A stretch of DNA of 64,000 nucleotides from Pseudomonadota bacterium. Lineage in GTDB: Bacteria > Pseudomonadota > Gammaproteobacteria > Xanthomonadales > Rhodanobacteraceae. The notes beneath the pieces are model-generated. The model was not told the DNA's origin. It worked only from the letters and a program-made list of their open reading frames with translations, and made no database searches. Below, piece by piece: positions 24,017 through 33,700 of this stretch. Each line of letters begins with the position of its first letter. Position 1 is the stretch's first letter. A program made the translations under genes and the position numbers. The stretch lies in the NCBI GenBank assembly GCA_018240565.1, contig JAFEFO010000026.1, forward strand, positions 1 to 64,000, read 5' to 3'.

Positions 24017-24045
24017 TTAGTTACATTGTAATTATATTAGTTACA
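24017..24045. promoter_or_regulatory. higBA operator/promoter candidate
   Basis: TTAGTTACA is present at 24017-24025 and 24037-24045, exactly two helical turns (20 bp) apart, and TTACA-T-TGTAA (24021-24031) is a perfect palindrome. The island is otherwise GC-rich, so this AT-rich block just upstream of higB stands out. HigA binding is inferred. Confidence 0.6.
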
Positions 24046-24049
24046 AACT

Positions 24050-25291
24050 TCAATGCGCCCTTCGCTTTGCCGATCTCTGCCGCAGTTCGACAACCTGCGA
24101 AGCCTTGCTCGATACGATCGAATCGAGCAGTCGTGCCCAAGCCGTCAGCGCTTCGTGTTTCTCCTTGAACTTGTCGTACTTGTCGTAGTGGATGCCCATG
24201 ACCGAGCGGTCTTTGTGATTGAGCACGCGTTCTCGAACTTCCCTGTCGATGCCAAGTTCAGAGAGCCGCGTCGCCACCGTTCGGCGCAAGTCGTGCGTCG
24301 TGAAGTGTTGAAGATCAAGGCGGGGCAGCGCGTCGAGCAGTTGGTGCGACATGACGTCGGCAGCGAGGCAGCCCATTGCGGTAGGCCACGCAAACAGGTA
24401 CTCGCCGGCAGCGCAGCGCGCACGCACGATGGCCGCAGCGGAATCGGTAAGCGGCACGACGTGATCGAGCTTGTTCTTGGTGCGCGAGCCGGGGACGGTC
24501 CAGACGCCAGCCTTGAGGTCAAATTCCGCCGGAACCGCTCGAATCACTTCGGAAATTCGGCACGCGGTGAGCAGTTGCAGGCGCAGCGCGTCGGCCACGG
24601 TCGGGTCGAGTAGGGTAGCGCTCGCATTCCATACGGTCTTGATTTCCAGATCGGTCAGGACGCGCACGCGGGCATTTTCGGCAGCCGGGGCCTTCATACG
24701 CAGGCATGGATGCGATTCGATGACGCCCGCGTCGAGCGCAAACGAGAACAGCTTGCGCACGACAGCCAGTACGCGGTTTGCCTGAATCGGCGTCTTGCGT
24801 GCGATGCGGTGCACCAGAGCGTGAACGTCGGCGCGGCGCACGGACTTGGCCTTGACCGGCCCAAGGTCGGGCACGACAAGCCGATCCAAAAAGCGCTTGT
24901 CTGCCTCCCAACTGCGCTTGTGGCGCTTGGCATATTCCACGACGTAACGGCTTGCAAGCTCGGCGACCGTGGGGTCGCGGCGGTCGCTGATGCGCTTGAG
25001 CTTCTTCTGCTGCCGTTCTTCCTGTCGTCGTCCAGCGACATCCACGCCCTGCTTGGCTGCCTGACGCTCCTGGCTCCATTCGGTGATCGCCTCGGCGAGC
25101 GTGACGGCTCTCAACGCGATCCGGTGAAGATTGCCATCCTGTCGATGCCGATACAGGAACACGCGCTTTTTGTTCGGCCACACGCGCACGATGAGGCCGG
25201 GGTAGCCGATGACGCTGGTTTCGTACTTCTCAGCGGTCGGCTTGAGGGCATCGATCGCGAGTCGGTTCGGCTTAACTGGCTTCGGTGCCAT
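24050..25291 (-). CDS. Island 2 tyrosine integrase
   Basis: The 413-residue protein has the P4-type build: N-terminal DUF4102-like part (GLIVRVWPNKKRVFLYRHRQ), core-binding domain, and catalytic domain with Arg in TACRISEVIR (about 244), HDLRRTVATRL (about 333), LNHKDRSV and Tyr in HYDKYDKF. It is clearly different from the island 1 integrase yet uses the same tRNA site. ATG 25291 (MAPKPVK) was chosen because AGGGGTG precedes it; an upstream in-frame ATG at 25333 is less likely. The higB end of the operator lies 5 bp beyond its stop. Confidence 0.92.
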   Translation of the reverse strand: MAPKPVKPNRLAIDALKPTAEKYETSVIGYPGLIVRVWPNKKRVFLYRHRQDGNLHRIALRAVTLAEAITEWSQERQAAKQGVDVAGRRQEERQQKKLKRISDRRDPTVAELASRYVVEYAKRHKRSWEADKRFLDRLVVPDLGPVKAKSVRRADVHALVHRIARKTPIQANRVLAVVRKLFSFALDAGVIESHPCLRMKAPAAENARVRVLTDLEIKTVWNASATLLDPTVADALRLQLLTACRISEVIRAVPAEFDLKAGVWTVPGSRTKNKLDHVVPLTDSAAAIVRARCAAGEYLFAWPTAMGCLAADVMSHQLLDALPRLDLQHFTTHDLRRTVATRLSELGIDREVRERVLNHKDRSVMGIHYDKYDKFKEKHEALTAWARLLDSIVSSKASQVVELRQRSAKRRAH

Positions 25292-25377
25292 CGGTATCAC
25301 CCCTAAAAACTCAAGCGCCATGCGGAATTTCACCTTTTCGTCCGATCGTTATCAGTGGCGCAACAATGGACAAAAAA

Positions 25378-25399
25378 GGTGATACTTAGGGTGATACTT
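25378..25399 (+). repeat. GGTGATACTT direct repeats by att repeat 3
   Basis: GGTGATACTT occurs at 25378-25387 and 25390-25399 (12-bp period), between the integrase 2 start and the att core. They may be arm sites of integrase 2 or part of its promoter. No matching pair was found at the left end of island 2. Confidence 0.45.
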
Positions 25400-25518
25400 T
25401 TACGCCGGTCGTGTACGAATTTCAATGGACGTCAGCGAACGGAAAACAGGTCAGAAATGGCTTTGTGCCTAGTGTTTGTGCAGGTTCGCCAATGTCCGCC
25501 AAAATCCGTAATCCATTC

Positions 25519-25564
25519 ACTGTTAATCACTGGGTCGGCGGTTCGATCCCGTCTCGGGGAGCCA
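25519..25564 (+). repeat. att repeat 3 (right end of island 2)
   Basis: 46 bp of the tRNA-Asn 3' end, ending in the CCA, followed by the same 40 bp as att repeat 2. To its right the ancestral chromosome should resume. Confidence 0.92.
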
Positions 25565-25572
25565 ATAACGAC

Positions 25573-25604
25573 AAGGGCTGCAGCGGTTTTCCGCTGCGGC
25601 CCTT
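25573..25604 (+). terminator. Hairpin after att repeat 3
   Basis: Same stem-loop as at 20702-20733 (CCGCTGC and GCAGCGG arms around TTTT). This is the likely original terminator of tRNA-Asn before the islands arrived. Confidence 0.55.
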
Positions 25605-25619
25605 TGTCTACAAAGAGGG

Positions 25620-25898
25620 GTGCTGTCGGTTGCCGCGCAAAGCAAATCGGCGTTCGCCGGAGCGCAGCCCGCGATCAAAAAACTGTTGGAAGCGCATGGT
25701 CTGGCCACGCATATGGGACTTTTGCTGGCAGAGGATCTCAATGACAACCCCGCCGTTCTTACGACCTCGATCGTAAAGTGCTGCCTGATGGTGGATGATG
25801 GCTACCGTTTCGAAGCACCGGACATTGTGGCCAGTGAAGCTGCCATGCATTGCGCAACGGTCCGGTTTGTCCAAGAGCTCATGTCGTACCCAGTCTGA
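25620..25898 (+). CDS. Hypothetical protein (92 aa), weak
   Basis: MLSVAAQSKSAFAGAQPAIK and the rest give a plausible small soluble protein, but no family is recognised and no clear ribosome-binding site is seen. A second frame starting inside it (25850, TTG) continues to 26173, so the two may be halves of one frameshifted gene. It lies immediately right of the island boundary. Confidence 0.35.
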   Translation: MLSVAAQSKSAFAGAQPAIKKLLEAHGLATHMGLLLAEDLNDNPAVLTTSIVKCCLMVDDGYRFEAPDIVASEAAMHCATVRFVQELMSYPV

Positions 25899-26173
25899 AG
25901 TGGGTGGTCATTTTCGGTAAGCCTGGCTGGAAGGCGATACATGAATTGCAGTACGACGGAAAATTCGTCATCGATGTGCTGCGCAGCGCAGGCTTGACGG
26001 TGCTGCAACTTCCGCATTTCGCGCAAAATTTCCAGCAGCGGACGCTATACACCTGTAATCCCGGCGCCGATCACGCGTTGCTCGAAGATAAACCCAACCA
26101 TGCGAAGTACGCTGGTGAGGCACGACGTTTACGCGCCGAAGTAATGCGGCTGGTGAATTCGATTAGAAGTTGA
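25850..26173 (+). CDS. Hypothetical frame (107 aa), possibly a broken gene
   Basis: From about codon 17 the frame reads KWVVIFGKPGWKAIHELQYD then GKFVIDVLRSAGLTVLQLPH, which looks like a genuine alpha/beta protein segment, but only TTG or GTG starts are available. It overlaps the preceding frame by 49 bp. It is either a small gene with a poor start or the 3' part of a split gene. Confidence 0.35.
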   Translation: MRNGPVCPRAHVVPSLKWVVIFGKPGWKAIHELQYDGKFVIDVLRSAGLTVLQLPHFAQNFQQRTLYTCNPGADHALLEDKPNHAKYAGEARRLRAEVMRLVNSIRS

Positions 26174-26210
26174 CTATAACCGACATTCAGGGTAGAAGAG
26201 CCATTTAACC

Positions 26211-26240
26211 CATGTAAGTCCGCTTTTATCGACTTTCATG
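26211..26240. promoter_or_regulatory. 30-bp palindrome before hipB, likely operator
   Basis: CATGTAAGTC (26211-26220) and GACTTTCATG (26231-26240) are inverted arms matching at 9 of 10 positions with a 10-bp spacer. HipB-type repressors bind such operators upstream of their own genes. The arm covers the ATG at 26238, which argues for the start at 26262. Confidence 0.6.
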
Positions 26241-26261
26241 GCCTGCACCGGGGTTTTCTGC

Positions 26262-26531
26262 ATGAAGTCGGAAAAAGGCAACTTTACTGTCAACGCCCGC
26301 AAGCACGCACGGCGCGGCGACAACGCCGACCTGCTTGCGCTCGCGGACGCGGTGCGCGCGGCGCGCGCGGACGCGGGACTGACGCAGGCGCAGCTCGCGC
26401 TGGTCTCGGGCGTGGGCCGCGACACCGTGATCGCGTTGGAGAACGCGCGTCCGGGCGTGTCGCTTGGATCCGCGCTGCGCGTGATGAAGGGACTGGGCCT
26501 GACGATCACGCCGGCGGCAGTGAAGCGCTGA
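26262..26531 (+). CDS. hipB: HipB-like antitoxin/repressor
   Basis: The 89-residue product has a Cro/C1 HTH: DLLALADAVRAARADAGLTQ, AQLALVSGVGRDTVIALENA, then GVSLGSALRVMKGLGL. HipB binds HipA and represses the operon. Start ATG 26262 is chosen over 26238 because the latter lies within the palindrome. The stop overlaps the hipA ATG (TGATG), so the pair is coupled. Confidence 0.88.
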   Translation: MKSEKGNFTVNARKHARRGDNADLLALADAVRAARADAGLTQAQLALVSGVGRDTVIALENARPGVSLGSALRVMKGLGLTITPAAVKR

Positions 26532-27787
26532 TGCTGGCCGTGCTGCACGAGCGCACGCGGGTCGGTCGCCTGGGCGCGGCCGGGCGTGAGCTCGAATTTG
26601 CCTACGACGCCAAGTGGCGCGCGCGCACCGGCGCGTTTGCGCTGTCGCCGCGCCTGCCGCTGCGCGAGCAACCCTGGCACGGCGAAGAAGTGCTGTTTTT
26701 CTTCGCCAACCTGCTGCCCGAGGGCAACCTGCTCGATACGTTGTGCAAGCTGCGCCGCTTGCCGCGCGGCAACGTGTTGCGTCTGCTCGAAGCGTTCGGC
26801 CGCGAATGCGCGGGCGCGTTCGAGATCGTGCCGGAGGACGAGCAAGGCGCGCGCGCGCCGAAACCCGACTACGCGGCCTACTCGAACGCCGCGTTGCGCA
26901 AGGACCTGGCGAACCTGCGCGCCAACATTCCGCTGTTGCAGGCGCACGGCGCGCTGCGCCTGTCGCTGGCTGGCGCGCAGAACAAGATCCCGGTGCGCTA
27001 CGACGGCAGGAAATTGTGGTTGCCGCAGCATGGCGCGCCATCGACGCACATTCTCAAGCCGGCATTGCAGCCGGAAGCGGAATACCCCGACGCGGTGCGC
27101 AACGAAGCATTCTGCATGCGCCTCGCCGGCGCTCTGGGCATGAACGTACCGGCCACGACCGTGCTGACCGACCCGGAGCCCATGCTGCTGATCGCGCGCT
27201 ACGACCGCGTCGTGGACGGGGAGAAAATACGCCGCCTGCATCAACTGGACCTGTGCCAGCTCACCGGCACATTGCCGGATCAGAAATACGAAAGCGACGG
27301 CGGGCCGGGATTCGCCGACCTGTTCGCGCAGGTGGACGCGCACAGCGCCGCTCCGGCGCTCGATCGCCTCGCCCTGGTCGACTGGCTGTTGTGCAATTTC
27401 CTGATCGGCAACGTCGATGCGCATGCGAAGAACGTGGCCATGCTGTACACGAACGCTGGCCGCCTGCGTCTGGCGCCTGCGTACGATCTGCTCGCGCTCG
27501 GCCATTGGTCGCGACTTTCCACCGACATGGCGATGGCTATCGGCGGCGAGCGCCGCCCGGAATGGGTGCAGGCACGGCATTGGCAGCGTTTGTGCGAAGC
27601 AGTCGGCTTGAATGCCGCGCAGCTGCGTCGGCGTGCCTTGCGCTTGGCGGCGACGGCGGAATCGGCGCACAAGGAACTGGCGCGCGACCTGGAACTTCCG
27701 CAAAAATTGCGGCGGAGCATTGGCGCGACGCTGCGCCAGCGCGGCGACTGGATCGAGCGGCGGCTGGCCGTACAGGAGACACCATGA
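26531..27787 (+). CDS. hipA: HipA-like serine/threonine kinase toxin
   Basis: The 418-residue protein has the two HipA halves: an N-terminal couple_hipA region (FFFANLLPEGNLLD) and the kinase C-terminal domain with LSLAGAQNKIPV (ATP-loop region), catalytic GNVDAHAKNVAML near residue 298 and LAPAYDLLA (metal-binding Asp) shortly after. HipA phosphorylates an aminoacyl-tRNA synthetase in the studied cases, causing dormancy; the target here is not known. It directly follows hipB. The last codons overlap the start of a beta-helix remnant. Confidence 0.92.
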   Translation: MLAVLHERTRVGRLGAAGRELEFAYDAKWRARTGAFALSPRLPLREQPWHGEEVLFFFANLLPEGNLLDTLCKLRRLPRGNVLRLLEAFGRECAGAFEIVPEDEQGARAPKPDYAAYSNAALRKDLANLRANIPLLQAHGALRLSLAGAQNKIPVRYDGRKLWLPQHGAPSTHILKPALQPEAEYPDAVRNEAFCMRLAGALGMNVPATTVLTDPEPMLLIARYDRVVDGEKIRRLHQLDLCQLTGTLPDQKYESDGGPGFADLFAQVDAHSAAPALDRLALVDWLLCNFLIGNVDAHAKNVAMLYTNAGRLRLAPAYDLLALGHWSRLSTDMAMAIGGERRPEWVQARHWQRLCEAVGLNAAQLRRRALRLAATAESAHKELARDLELPQKLRRSIGATLRQRGDWIERRLAVQETP

Positions 27788-28002
27788 ATCTGCACGGCAC
27801 GTCGGTCGTAACCAACGCCACGATTTCGGGCAATACGGCCAGTAGCTACAACACCGGCAGCAATGTGCAATCGGGCATGCTGCTCGGCTATGGCGGCGGT
27901 TCGAACATGAAGTTGCGCAATTCGATCCTCGCCGGAAACGTGAACGGGACCGACATCGGCGTGGGTGCAGGCACGCAGGTGATAGCGGCCTGCGTGGGCT
28001 GA
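27784..28002 (+). pseudogene. Beta-helix (polymorphic-repeat) protein fragment
   Basis: MNLHGTSVVTNATISGNTAS, then LRNSILAGNVNGTD, is the repeat signature of secreted right-handed beta-helix proteins (choice-of-anchor type), which are usually several hundred residues long. Only 72 codons without signal peptide remain, so this is a C-terminal scrap left after the HipBA insertion or a deletion. Confidence 0.6.
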
Positions 28003-28081
28003 ATCAGCGCCGGCACGGTGGCGGCGTTTGTTGCCAACGCCTTCGAGCCCGGGCCTTGGCCTTCGCGCATTTGGTCGATCT

Positions 28082-28110
28082 TAACGATTGTCTGATACAT
28101 TATATCGTTA
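28082..28110. promoter_or_regulatory. Palindrome upstream of the RND operon
   Basis: TAACGAT (28082-28088) and ATCGTTA (28104-28110) are perfect inverted arms 15 bp apart, and GATA...TATC is nested inside. The block is AT-rich and lies right before the first efflux gene, so it is a candidate operator/promoter for a metal- or drug-responsive regulator; no regulator gene is adjacent. Confidence 0.5.
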
Positions 28111-28111
28111 C

Positions 28112-29626
28112 ATGGCCGGCGCCGCCGGTTGCGGCGGATTCGGCATGGCATTGCGCAGGTTCCCGAAGTTTGCAGTCGCGGTCGCGGCAGCGTTTTCGCT
28201 TGCCGGCTGCGCGGTCGGGCCGGATTTCCACACGCCCGCCGCGCCGGATGTGCACACGTATGCGCCGGCGCCTCCGCCACGCAAGACCGCGAGTGCGCCG
28301 GTCGCGGCTGGCGCATCCCAGCATTTTGCCGCAGCCGCGGATATTCCCGGCGACTGGTGGACGTTGTTCCATTCGACGCCGCTCAACGCACTGATCGAAA
28401 GCGCGCTGAAGAACAATCCCGATCTCGCCGCCGCGCGCGCTGCGCTGACAGCGGCGCACGAGAACGTGCTGGCGCAGCGCGGTGCGTATTTTCCATCGGT
28501 CGAAGCGGATTTCTCGGCGAACCGGCAGAAGCAGGCCGGATCCCTCGCGCCGACTCCGGCCAACAATGCGATGCAATACAGCCTGTTCACGCCGCAGGTC
28601 AGCGTGTCCTATGTGCCGGACGTGTTCGGCCTGAACCGGCGCACGGTGGAATCGCTGCAAGCGCAGGCGGAAGCGGCGCGCTTCGCGTTGATCGCGGCGC
28701 ATATCGCGCTGACCGCCAATGTCGTCAACGCGGCAGTCGGCGAAGCGAGTTTGCGTGAACAGGTAAAAGCGACCGAGCAGATCGTCGATATCGAAACGCA
28801 ATCGGTCGCGATCCTGCGTTACCAGTTCGACAAGGGCTATGCGAGCCGGCTCGATCTTGCCGCGCAGGAATCGCAACTCGCGCAAACGCAAGCGGGCCTG
28901 CCGCCGCTGCGCAAGCAACTCGAACAACAGCGACACCTGATCGCAGTGCTCGCCGGCCAATTCCCGGCGCAGGCACAGGCGGACTTCGATCTGGAAAAAC
29001 TCGCGCTGCCGCAGGACTTGCCGCTGAGCCTGCCGTCGCAACTGGTCGAGCAACGCCCCGATGTGCGCCTGGCGCAGGCGAACTGGCATGCCGCCAGTGC
29101 GCAGGTTGGGGTTGCTATCGCCAGCCGCCTGCCGCAGCTCACGCTGAGCGCAAACGCCGGCAGCACGGCGCTGGAAATCGGCCAGGTGTTCAAGTCCGGC
29201 ACCGGTTTCTGGGGCGTGGGCCTCGACTTGGCTGCGCCGATCTTCGAGGGCGGCAAGCTGCTGCACGCCGAGCGCGCGGCGAAGGCGCAACTCGTTCAAG
29301 CCGCCGCGCAGTACCGCAGCACGGTATTGACCGCGTTCCAGAATGTCGCCGATACGCTGACCGCGCTGGACGAGGATGCGAAGGCCTTGCAAGCCGCTGC
29401 CGCGGCGACGGATGCGGCCAAGGTCACGCTGGATCTGGCGCAACGACAAACGCAGGCGGGCTACGCGAACGAGCTGTCGCTGCTCAACGCGCAACAGGCC
29501 TGGCAGCAGGCGCGCATCGCCCTGATCCAGGCACAGGCCAATCGCTACACCGACACCGCGGCGCTATACCTTGCGCTCGGCGGCGGCTGGTGGCACGACA
29601 CTCCAGGAAATCCGCATGAACAATGA
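28112..29626 (+). CDS. Efflux outer-membrane lipoprotein (OprM/NodT family)
   Basis: The 504-residue product is a TolC-like outer-membrane factor. A lipobox (SLAGC) ends the signal peptide, followed by VGPDFHTPAAP, the typical N-terminal motif of this family. Two OEP repeats follow with LNALIESALKNNPDLAAARA and LRYQFDKGYASRLDLAAQES. It forms the exit duct of the tripartite pump made with the next two genes. ATG 28112 was chosen; ATG 28145 is possible, and TTG 28088 lies inside the palindrome. Confidence 0.93.
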   Translation: MAGAAGCGGFGMALRRFPKFAVAVAAAFSLAGCAVGPDFHTPAAPDVHTYAPAPPPRKTASAPVAAGASQHFAAAADIPGDWWTLFHSTPLNALIESALKNNPDLAAARAALTAAHENVLAQRGAYFPSVEADFSANRQKQAGSLAPTPANNAMQYSLFTPQVSVSYVPDVFGLNRRTVESLQAQAEAARFALIAAHIALTANVVNAAVGEASLREQVKATEQIVDIETQSVAILRYQFDKGYASRLDLAAQESQLAQTQAGLPPLRKQLEQQRHLIAVLAGQFPAQAQADFDLEKLALPQDLPLSLPSQLVEQRPDVRLAQANWHAASAQVGVAIASRLPQLTLSANAGSTALEIGQVFKSGTGFWGVGLDLAAPIFEGGKLLHAERAAKAQLVQAAAQYRSTVLTAFQNVADTLTALDEDAKALQAAAAATDAAKVTLDLAQRQTQAGYANELSLLNAQQAWQQARIALIQAQANRYTDTAALYLALGGGWWHDTPGNPHEQ

Positions 29627-30749
29627 ATGGCACACCAGCATGGTTGCCGTATTCGCATTGGCGCTTCTCGCTGGCTGTTCTTCATCGGCGAATGAATCGC
29701 CGGCTGCCACGGCCAAGCCGACCGACGTGAAACTGACGCCGCAGCAACTATCGCGGATCACGCTTTACACGGCGAGCGTGGAAAAATTCCACCAATCGAT
29801 CCGCGCCAATGGCACGGTGGATTTTGACAACGAGCACGCGACGAGCGTGCTCGCGCCCCTATCCGGGCCGGTGATCAAACTGCTGGTCGCGCCCGGCGAT
29901 CAGGTGAAAAAAGGCCAGGCGCTGGCGCTGGTGCATTCGCCGGATTACGCCGCCGCCGTCGACGCCTACCGCAAGGCGCAGGCTGCTGCGCACAACGCGC
30001 GCCGCATCGCCGACGTGGACAAGGATCTGCTTGCGCACAAGGGCGTGTCGGAGCGCGAGGCGGCACAGGCGCAATCCGATGCGATCGGCGCCGAAGCCGA
30101 TGCGAGCGCCGCGTTGCAGGCGCTGGTTGCGCTCGATATCGATCCGCAAGTCCTCGACGCGTTGCGCGAAGGCAAACCTGCGCCGCAGATCGACGGCGTG
30201 ATCCGCGCACCGCTTGCCGGCACCGTGGTGGAGCGCTCGATCACGCCGGGTCAGTTGCTGCAAGCCGGCACGACAGCGTGCTTCACCATTGCCGATCTGA
30301 CGCGCGCGTGGGTTCTGGCACAATTGTTCGGCGACGACGCGAGTCGCGTCGGCATCGGCGACAGCGCACAAATCGATGCGGGTTCGACCGTGGTGAACGG
30401 CACGGTGACGAATGTCGCCGCCGAGGTCGATCCGGCCACGCGCGCGGTCGTTGCGCGCATCAGTGCCGACAATCCGCACGGCGTGCTGAAGAAGCAGATG
30501 TACGTGCCGGTGACGATCGTCGCGCGCAAGGACAGCAGCGGATTGCTGATTCCGGCATCGGCGATCCTGCGCGACGACGAGAACCTGCCGTTTGTCTACG
30601 TGGCGCAAGCCGATGGCGGCTTCGCGCGGCGCAGCGTCACGCTCGGCTATCGTGACGGCGATCGTGCCGTCATCGTCGATGGCGTGCATGCGGGCGAGAA
30701 GATCGTGGCGCAAGGCGCCATCTTCCTGCGCTTCATCGAAACCCAATGA
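29616..30749 (+). CDS. RND efflux membrane-fusion lipoprotein (CusB/CzcB-like)
   Basis: The 377-residue product has a lipobox (LLAGCSSS), then a barrel-sandwich/lipoyl pair (VIKLLVAPGDQVKKGQALAL and IRAPLAGTVVERSITPGQLL) around a coiled coil (AYRKAQAAAHNARR), then a beta-barrel and membrane-proximal domain. It bridges the inner-membrane pump and outer-membrane factor. It overlaps the gene before by 11 bp and the RND gene after by 4 bp (ATGA). Confidence 0.93.
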   Translation: MNNEWHTSMVAVFALALLAGCSSSANESPAATAKPTDVKLTPQQLSRITLYTASVEKFHQSIRANGTVDFDNEHATSVLAPLSGPVIKLLVAPGDQVKKGQALALVHSPDYAAAVDAYRKAQAAAHNARRIADVDKDLLAHKGVSEREAAQAQSDAIGAEADASAALQALVALDIDPQVLDALREGKPAPQIDGVIRAPLAGTVVERSITPGQLLQAGTTACFTIADLTRAWVLAQLFGDDASRVGIGDSAQIDAGSTVVNGTVTNVAAEVDPATRAVVARISADNPHGVLKKQMYVPVTIVARKDSSGLLIPASAILRDDENLPFVYVAQADGGFARRSVTLGYRDGDRAVIVDGVHAGEKIVAQGAIFLRFIETQ

Positions 30750-33700
30750 GCGGGCAGAACCTGTCCGACGGCGCGTCGCTGCGCACGCCTTCGCTGATCA
30801 ACCGCATCGTTGCGGTCGCGCTCGAGCAGCGCTTCCTCGTCGTCCTGCTCGGCATCATCCTGGCCGGCGCCGGCTGGTGGTCGCTCGAGCGCCTGCCGAT
30901 GGATGCGTATCCGGACCTGTCGCCGCCGATGGTCGAGGTCATCACGCAATGGCCGGGGCATTCGGCCGAGGAAATCGAGCGCCTGATCACGGTGCCGGTC
31001 GAGTTGGCGATGAACGGACTGCCCAAGCTCGCCACCAAGCGTTCGATCTCGCTGTACGGATTGTCCGATGTCACGCTGACGTTCGACGACGGCACCAACA
31101 ACGACTATGCGCGCCAGCATGTGCTCAATCGCTTCGGCGAGCTCAGCCTGCCGAGCGGCGTGACGCCGTCGATTTCTCCGCAGTCCTCGCCATCGGGCCT
31201 GATCTACCGCTACGTGCTGCAGAGTTCGGACCGCTCGCCGATGGAACTGAAAACCATCGACGACTGGATCGTCGCGCCGCAGTACCGCTCCGTGCCCGGC
31301 GTCGCCGACGATTCCGGCTTCGGCGGCGGCACCATGCAATACCAGGTGCTGCTGGATCCGGCCAAGGTCGCCGCGACGGGGCTGTCGGTCGCGCAGGTGC
31401 AGGCCGCGCTCGCCGCCAACAACTCCAATGCCGGCGGCGGCTTCTATTCGCAGGGCGGACAGTTCTACTACGTGCGCGGCCTCGGCCGCATCGAAACGAT
31501 CGAGGACATCGGCAACACCGTGCTCGCCGTGCACGACGGTACGCCGGTGCTGGTAAAGAACGTCGGGCATGTGCAAATCGGCATCGCGCCGCGCCTGGGC
31601 GAGTTCGGCTACATGGATCAGAACGACGCCGTCGAAGGCGTGATCCTGATGCGCACCGGCGAGAAGACGCAAAACGTACTCTCGCGCATCGAGGCGAAGA
31701 CCGCGGAGATCAATTCGACGATCCTGCCGCCGGATGTGAAAGTCCATCCGTTTTACGACCTGAGCAACCTCATCCACGAAACCACGCAGGTCGTGCAGCG
31801 CAACCTGCTGCACGGCATGTTGCTGGTCGTCGTGGTGCTGATCTTCTTCCTCTACGATGTGCGCGCCGGGTTGATCGTCGCGGTAACGATTCCGCTGTCG
31901 CTGTTGTTCGCGTTCTGTTGCCTCGACTTGCAGGGCGCGTCGGCAAACCTGTTGTCGATCGGCGCGGTCGATTTCGGCATATTGGTCGACGGCGCGATTT
32001 TCATGGTGGAGAACATCTTCCGCCAGCTCGCGCTGCGCGAGGGCAAGCCGCTCGATGCAAAAGGCCTGGTCGAAGTCATCAAGGACGCGGCTGCAGAAGT
32101 GGATCGCCCGCTCGTGTACGCGGTCGCGGTGATCGTTGCCAGCTTCCTGCCGATCTATGTGCTCACCGGCCCGTCCGGCACGCTGTTCAAGCCGATGGCC
32201 GACACCATGATCTTCGCGCTGATCGGTTCGCTCATCATCACGCTCACCCTGCTGCCGGTGCTGTGCGCATGGTTCATGCGCCGCGGCGTGCGTGAACGGC
32301 GCAATCGGTTCTTCGAGTCGATCAAGTCGGCCTACACGCGTGGCCTGGATTTTTGCCTCGCGCGCGCGCGCGCCACGAAGCTCGCCTGTGGCGCCATCCT
32401 CGCACTGACGTTGCTGCTGGTGCCATCCATCGGCGCGGAGTTCATGCCCAAACTCGACGAAGGCGCGCTGTGGGTGCGCGCCACGATGCCGTACACGATC
32501 TCCTACGACGAGGCCTCCAGACTCTCGCCGCAGATCCGCGCCATCCTGCGCGAGTTTCCGGTGGTGACCACGGTGACTTCGGAACTGGGGCGTCCGGATG
32601 ACGGCACCGACTCGACCGGATTCTTCAACGACGAATTCTTCGTCGGACTCAAGCCGTATTCGCAGTGGAACGGAAAATACCGCAACAAGGCGGAGCTGAT
32701 CGCGGCGATCGACAAGAAGCTGGAAGTGTTCCCGGGCATCCAGTTCAACTACACGCAGCCGGCCGAGGATGCGGTGGACGAAGCGGAAACCGGATTGAAA
32801 AGCGCGCTCGCGGTGAAGATTTTCGGCCCGGACCTCAAAACTCTGCAGGACAAGGGCAAGGCGATCAAGCAGGTGATGGAGCACGTGCGCGGCATCGGTG
32901 ACGTGACGCTGGTGCATGAACTCGGCCAGCCGAGCCTCGCGATCAAACTCGACCGCGGCAAACTCGCGCGCTACGGTCTCAATGTCGATGACGTCAACGC
33001 GCTCATCGAAACCGCGATCGGCGGCGGCGTGGCGACCCAGGTCGTGCAGGGCGAAAAGCAGTTCGATCTCGTCGTGCGTCTGGATCGCCGGTACCGCGAC
33101 GATCCGCAGGCCATCGGTGAGATCCCGATGGCGACGCCCAGTGGCGCGCAGGTTCCGCTGAAGGAACTTGCCGACATCGACGTCGCCAATGGCGCATCGT
33201 TCATCTACCGCGAGAACAATTCGCGCTACATCGGCGTGCAATTCTCGGTGGCTGGCCGCGATCTCGCCGGCGCGGTGGAGGATGCGATGGCGCAGGTGGC
33301 CAGGCAGGTGAAGATGCCGCCGGGTTACCGGCTGGACTGGGGCGGCGAGTACAAGCAATACACCGCCTCGCGCGCGCAGATGAACGTGATCCTGCCGGTG
33401 ACGTTGTTCGTGATCTTCCTGCTGCTGTTCGTGCTCTACGGCAACATCAAGTTTCCCTTCATCACCGTGCTCGGCGTGCTGCTCTCCGCACCCGCCGGCG
33501 GCATCCTCGCGCAATGGCTCACCGACACGCCGTTCTCGGTGTCATCGGGCATCGGCTACATCGTCCTGTTCGGCGTCTCGGTGCTCACTGCGGTGGTCTA
33601 CATCTCCTACGTCAACGAGCTTCGCCGCAGCGGCATGGAAATGCATGCGGCGATCCGCGAAGGCGCGATCGCGCGCCTGCGCCCGATCATGATGACGGCG

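Larger units (their letters stand above)
20645..25564. mobile_element. Island 2: second tRNA-Asn integrative element
   Basis: The segment is bounded by att repeats 2 and 3 and has its own, distinct integrase next to the right repeat. Cargo is a secreted repeat protein, IS3 and gene fragments, two phage-like frames and HigBA. The lack of a replication gene and the presence of several fragments indicate a decayed or rearranged element. Confidence 0.75.

Noticed and set aside
25378..25399. Proof of integrase 2 arm sites
   Set aside because: No matching pair at the left end of island 2, so reported only as repeats.
28088..28111. TTG start for the efflux outer-membrane gene
   Set aside because: It lies inside the palindrome, and ATG 28112 or 28145 gives a proper lipoprotein signal.
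30647..33514. 955-codon minus-strand frame opposite the RND pump
   Set aside because: The plus-strand pump has full family motifs and operon overlaps; the other is a GC-skew shadow.
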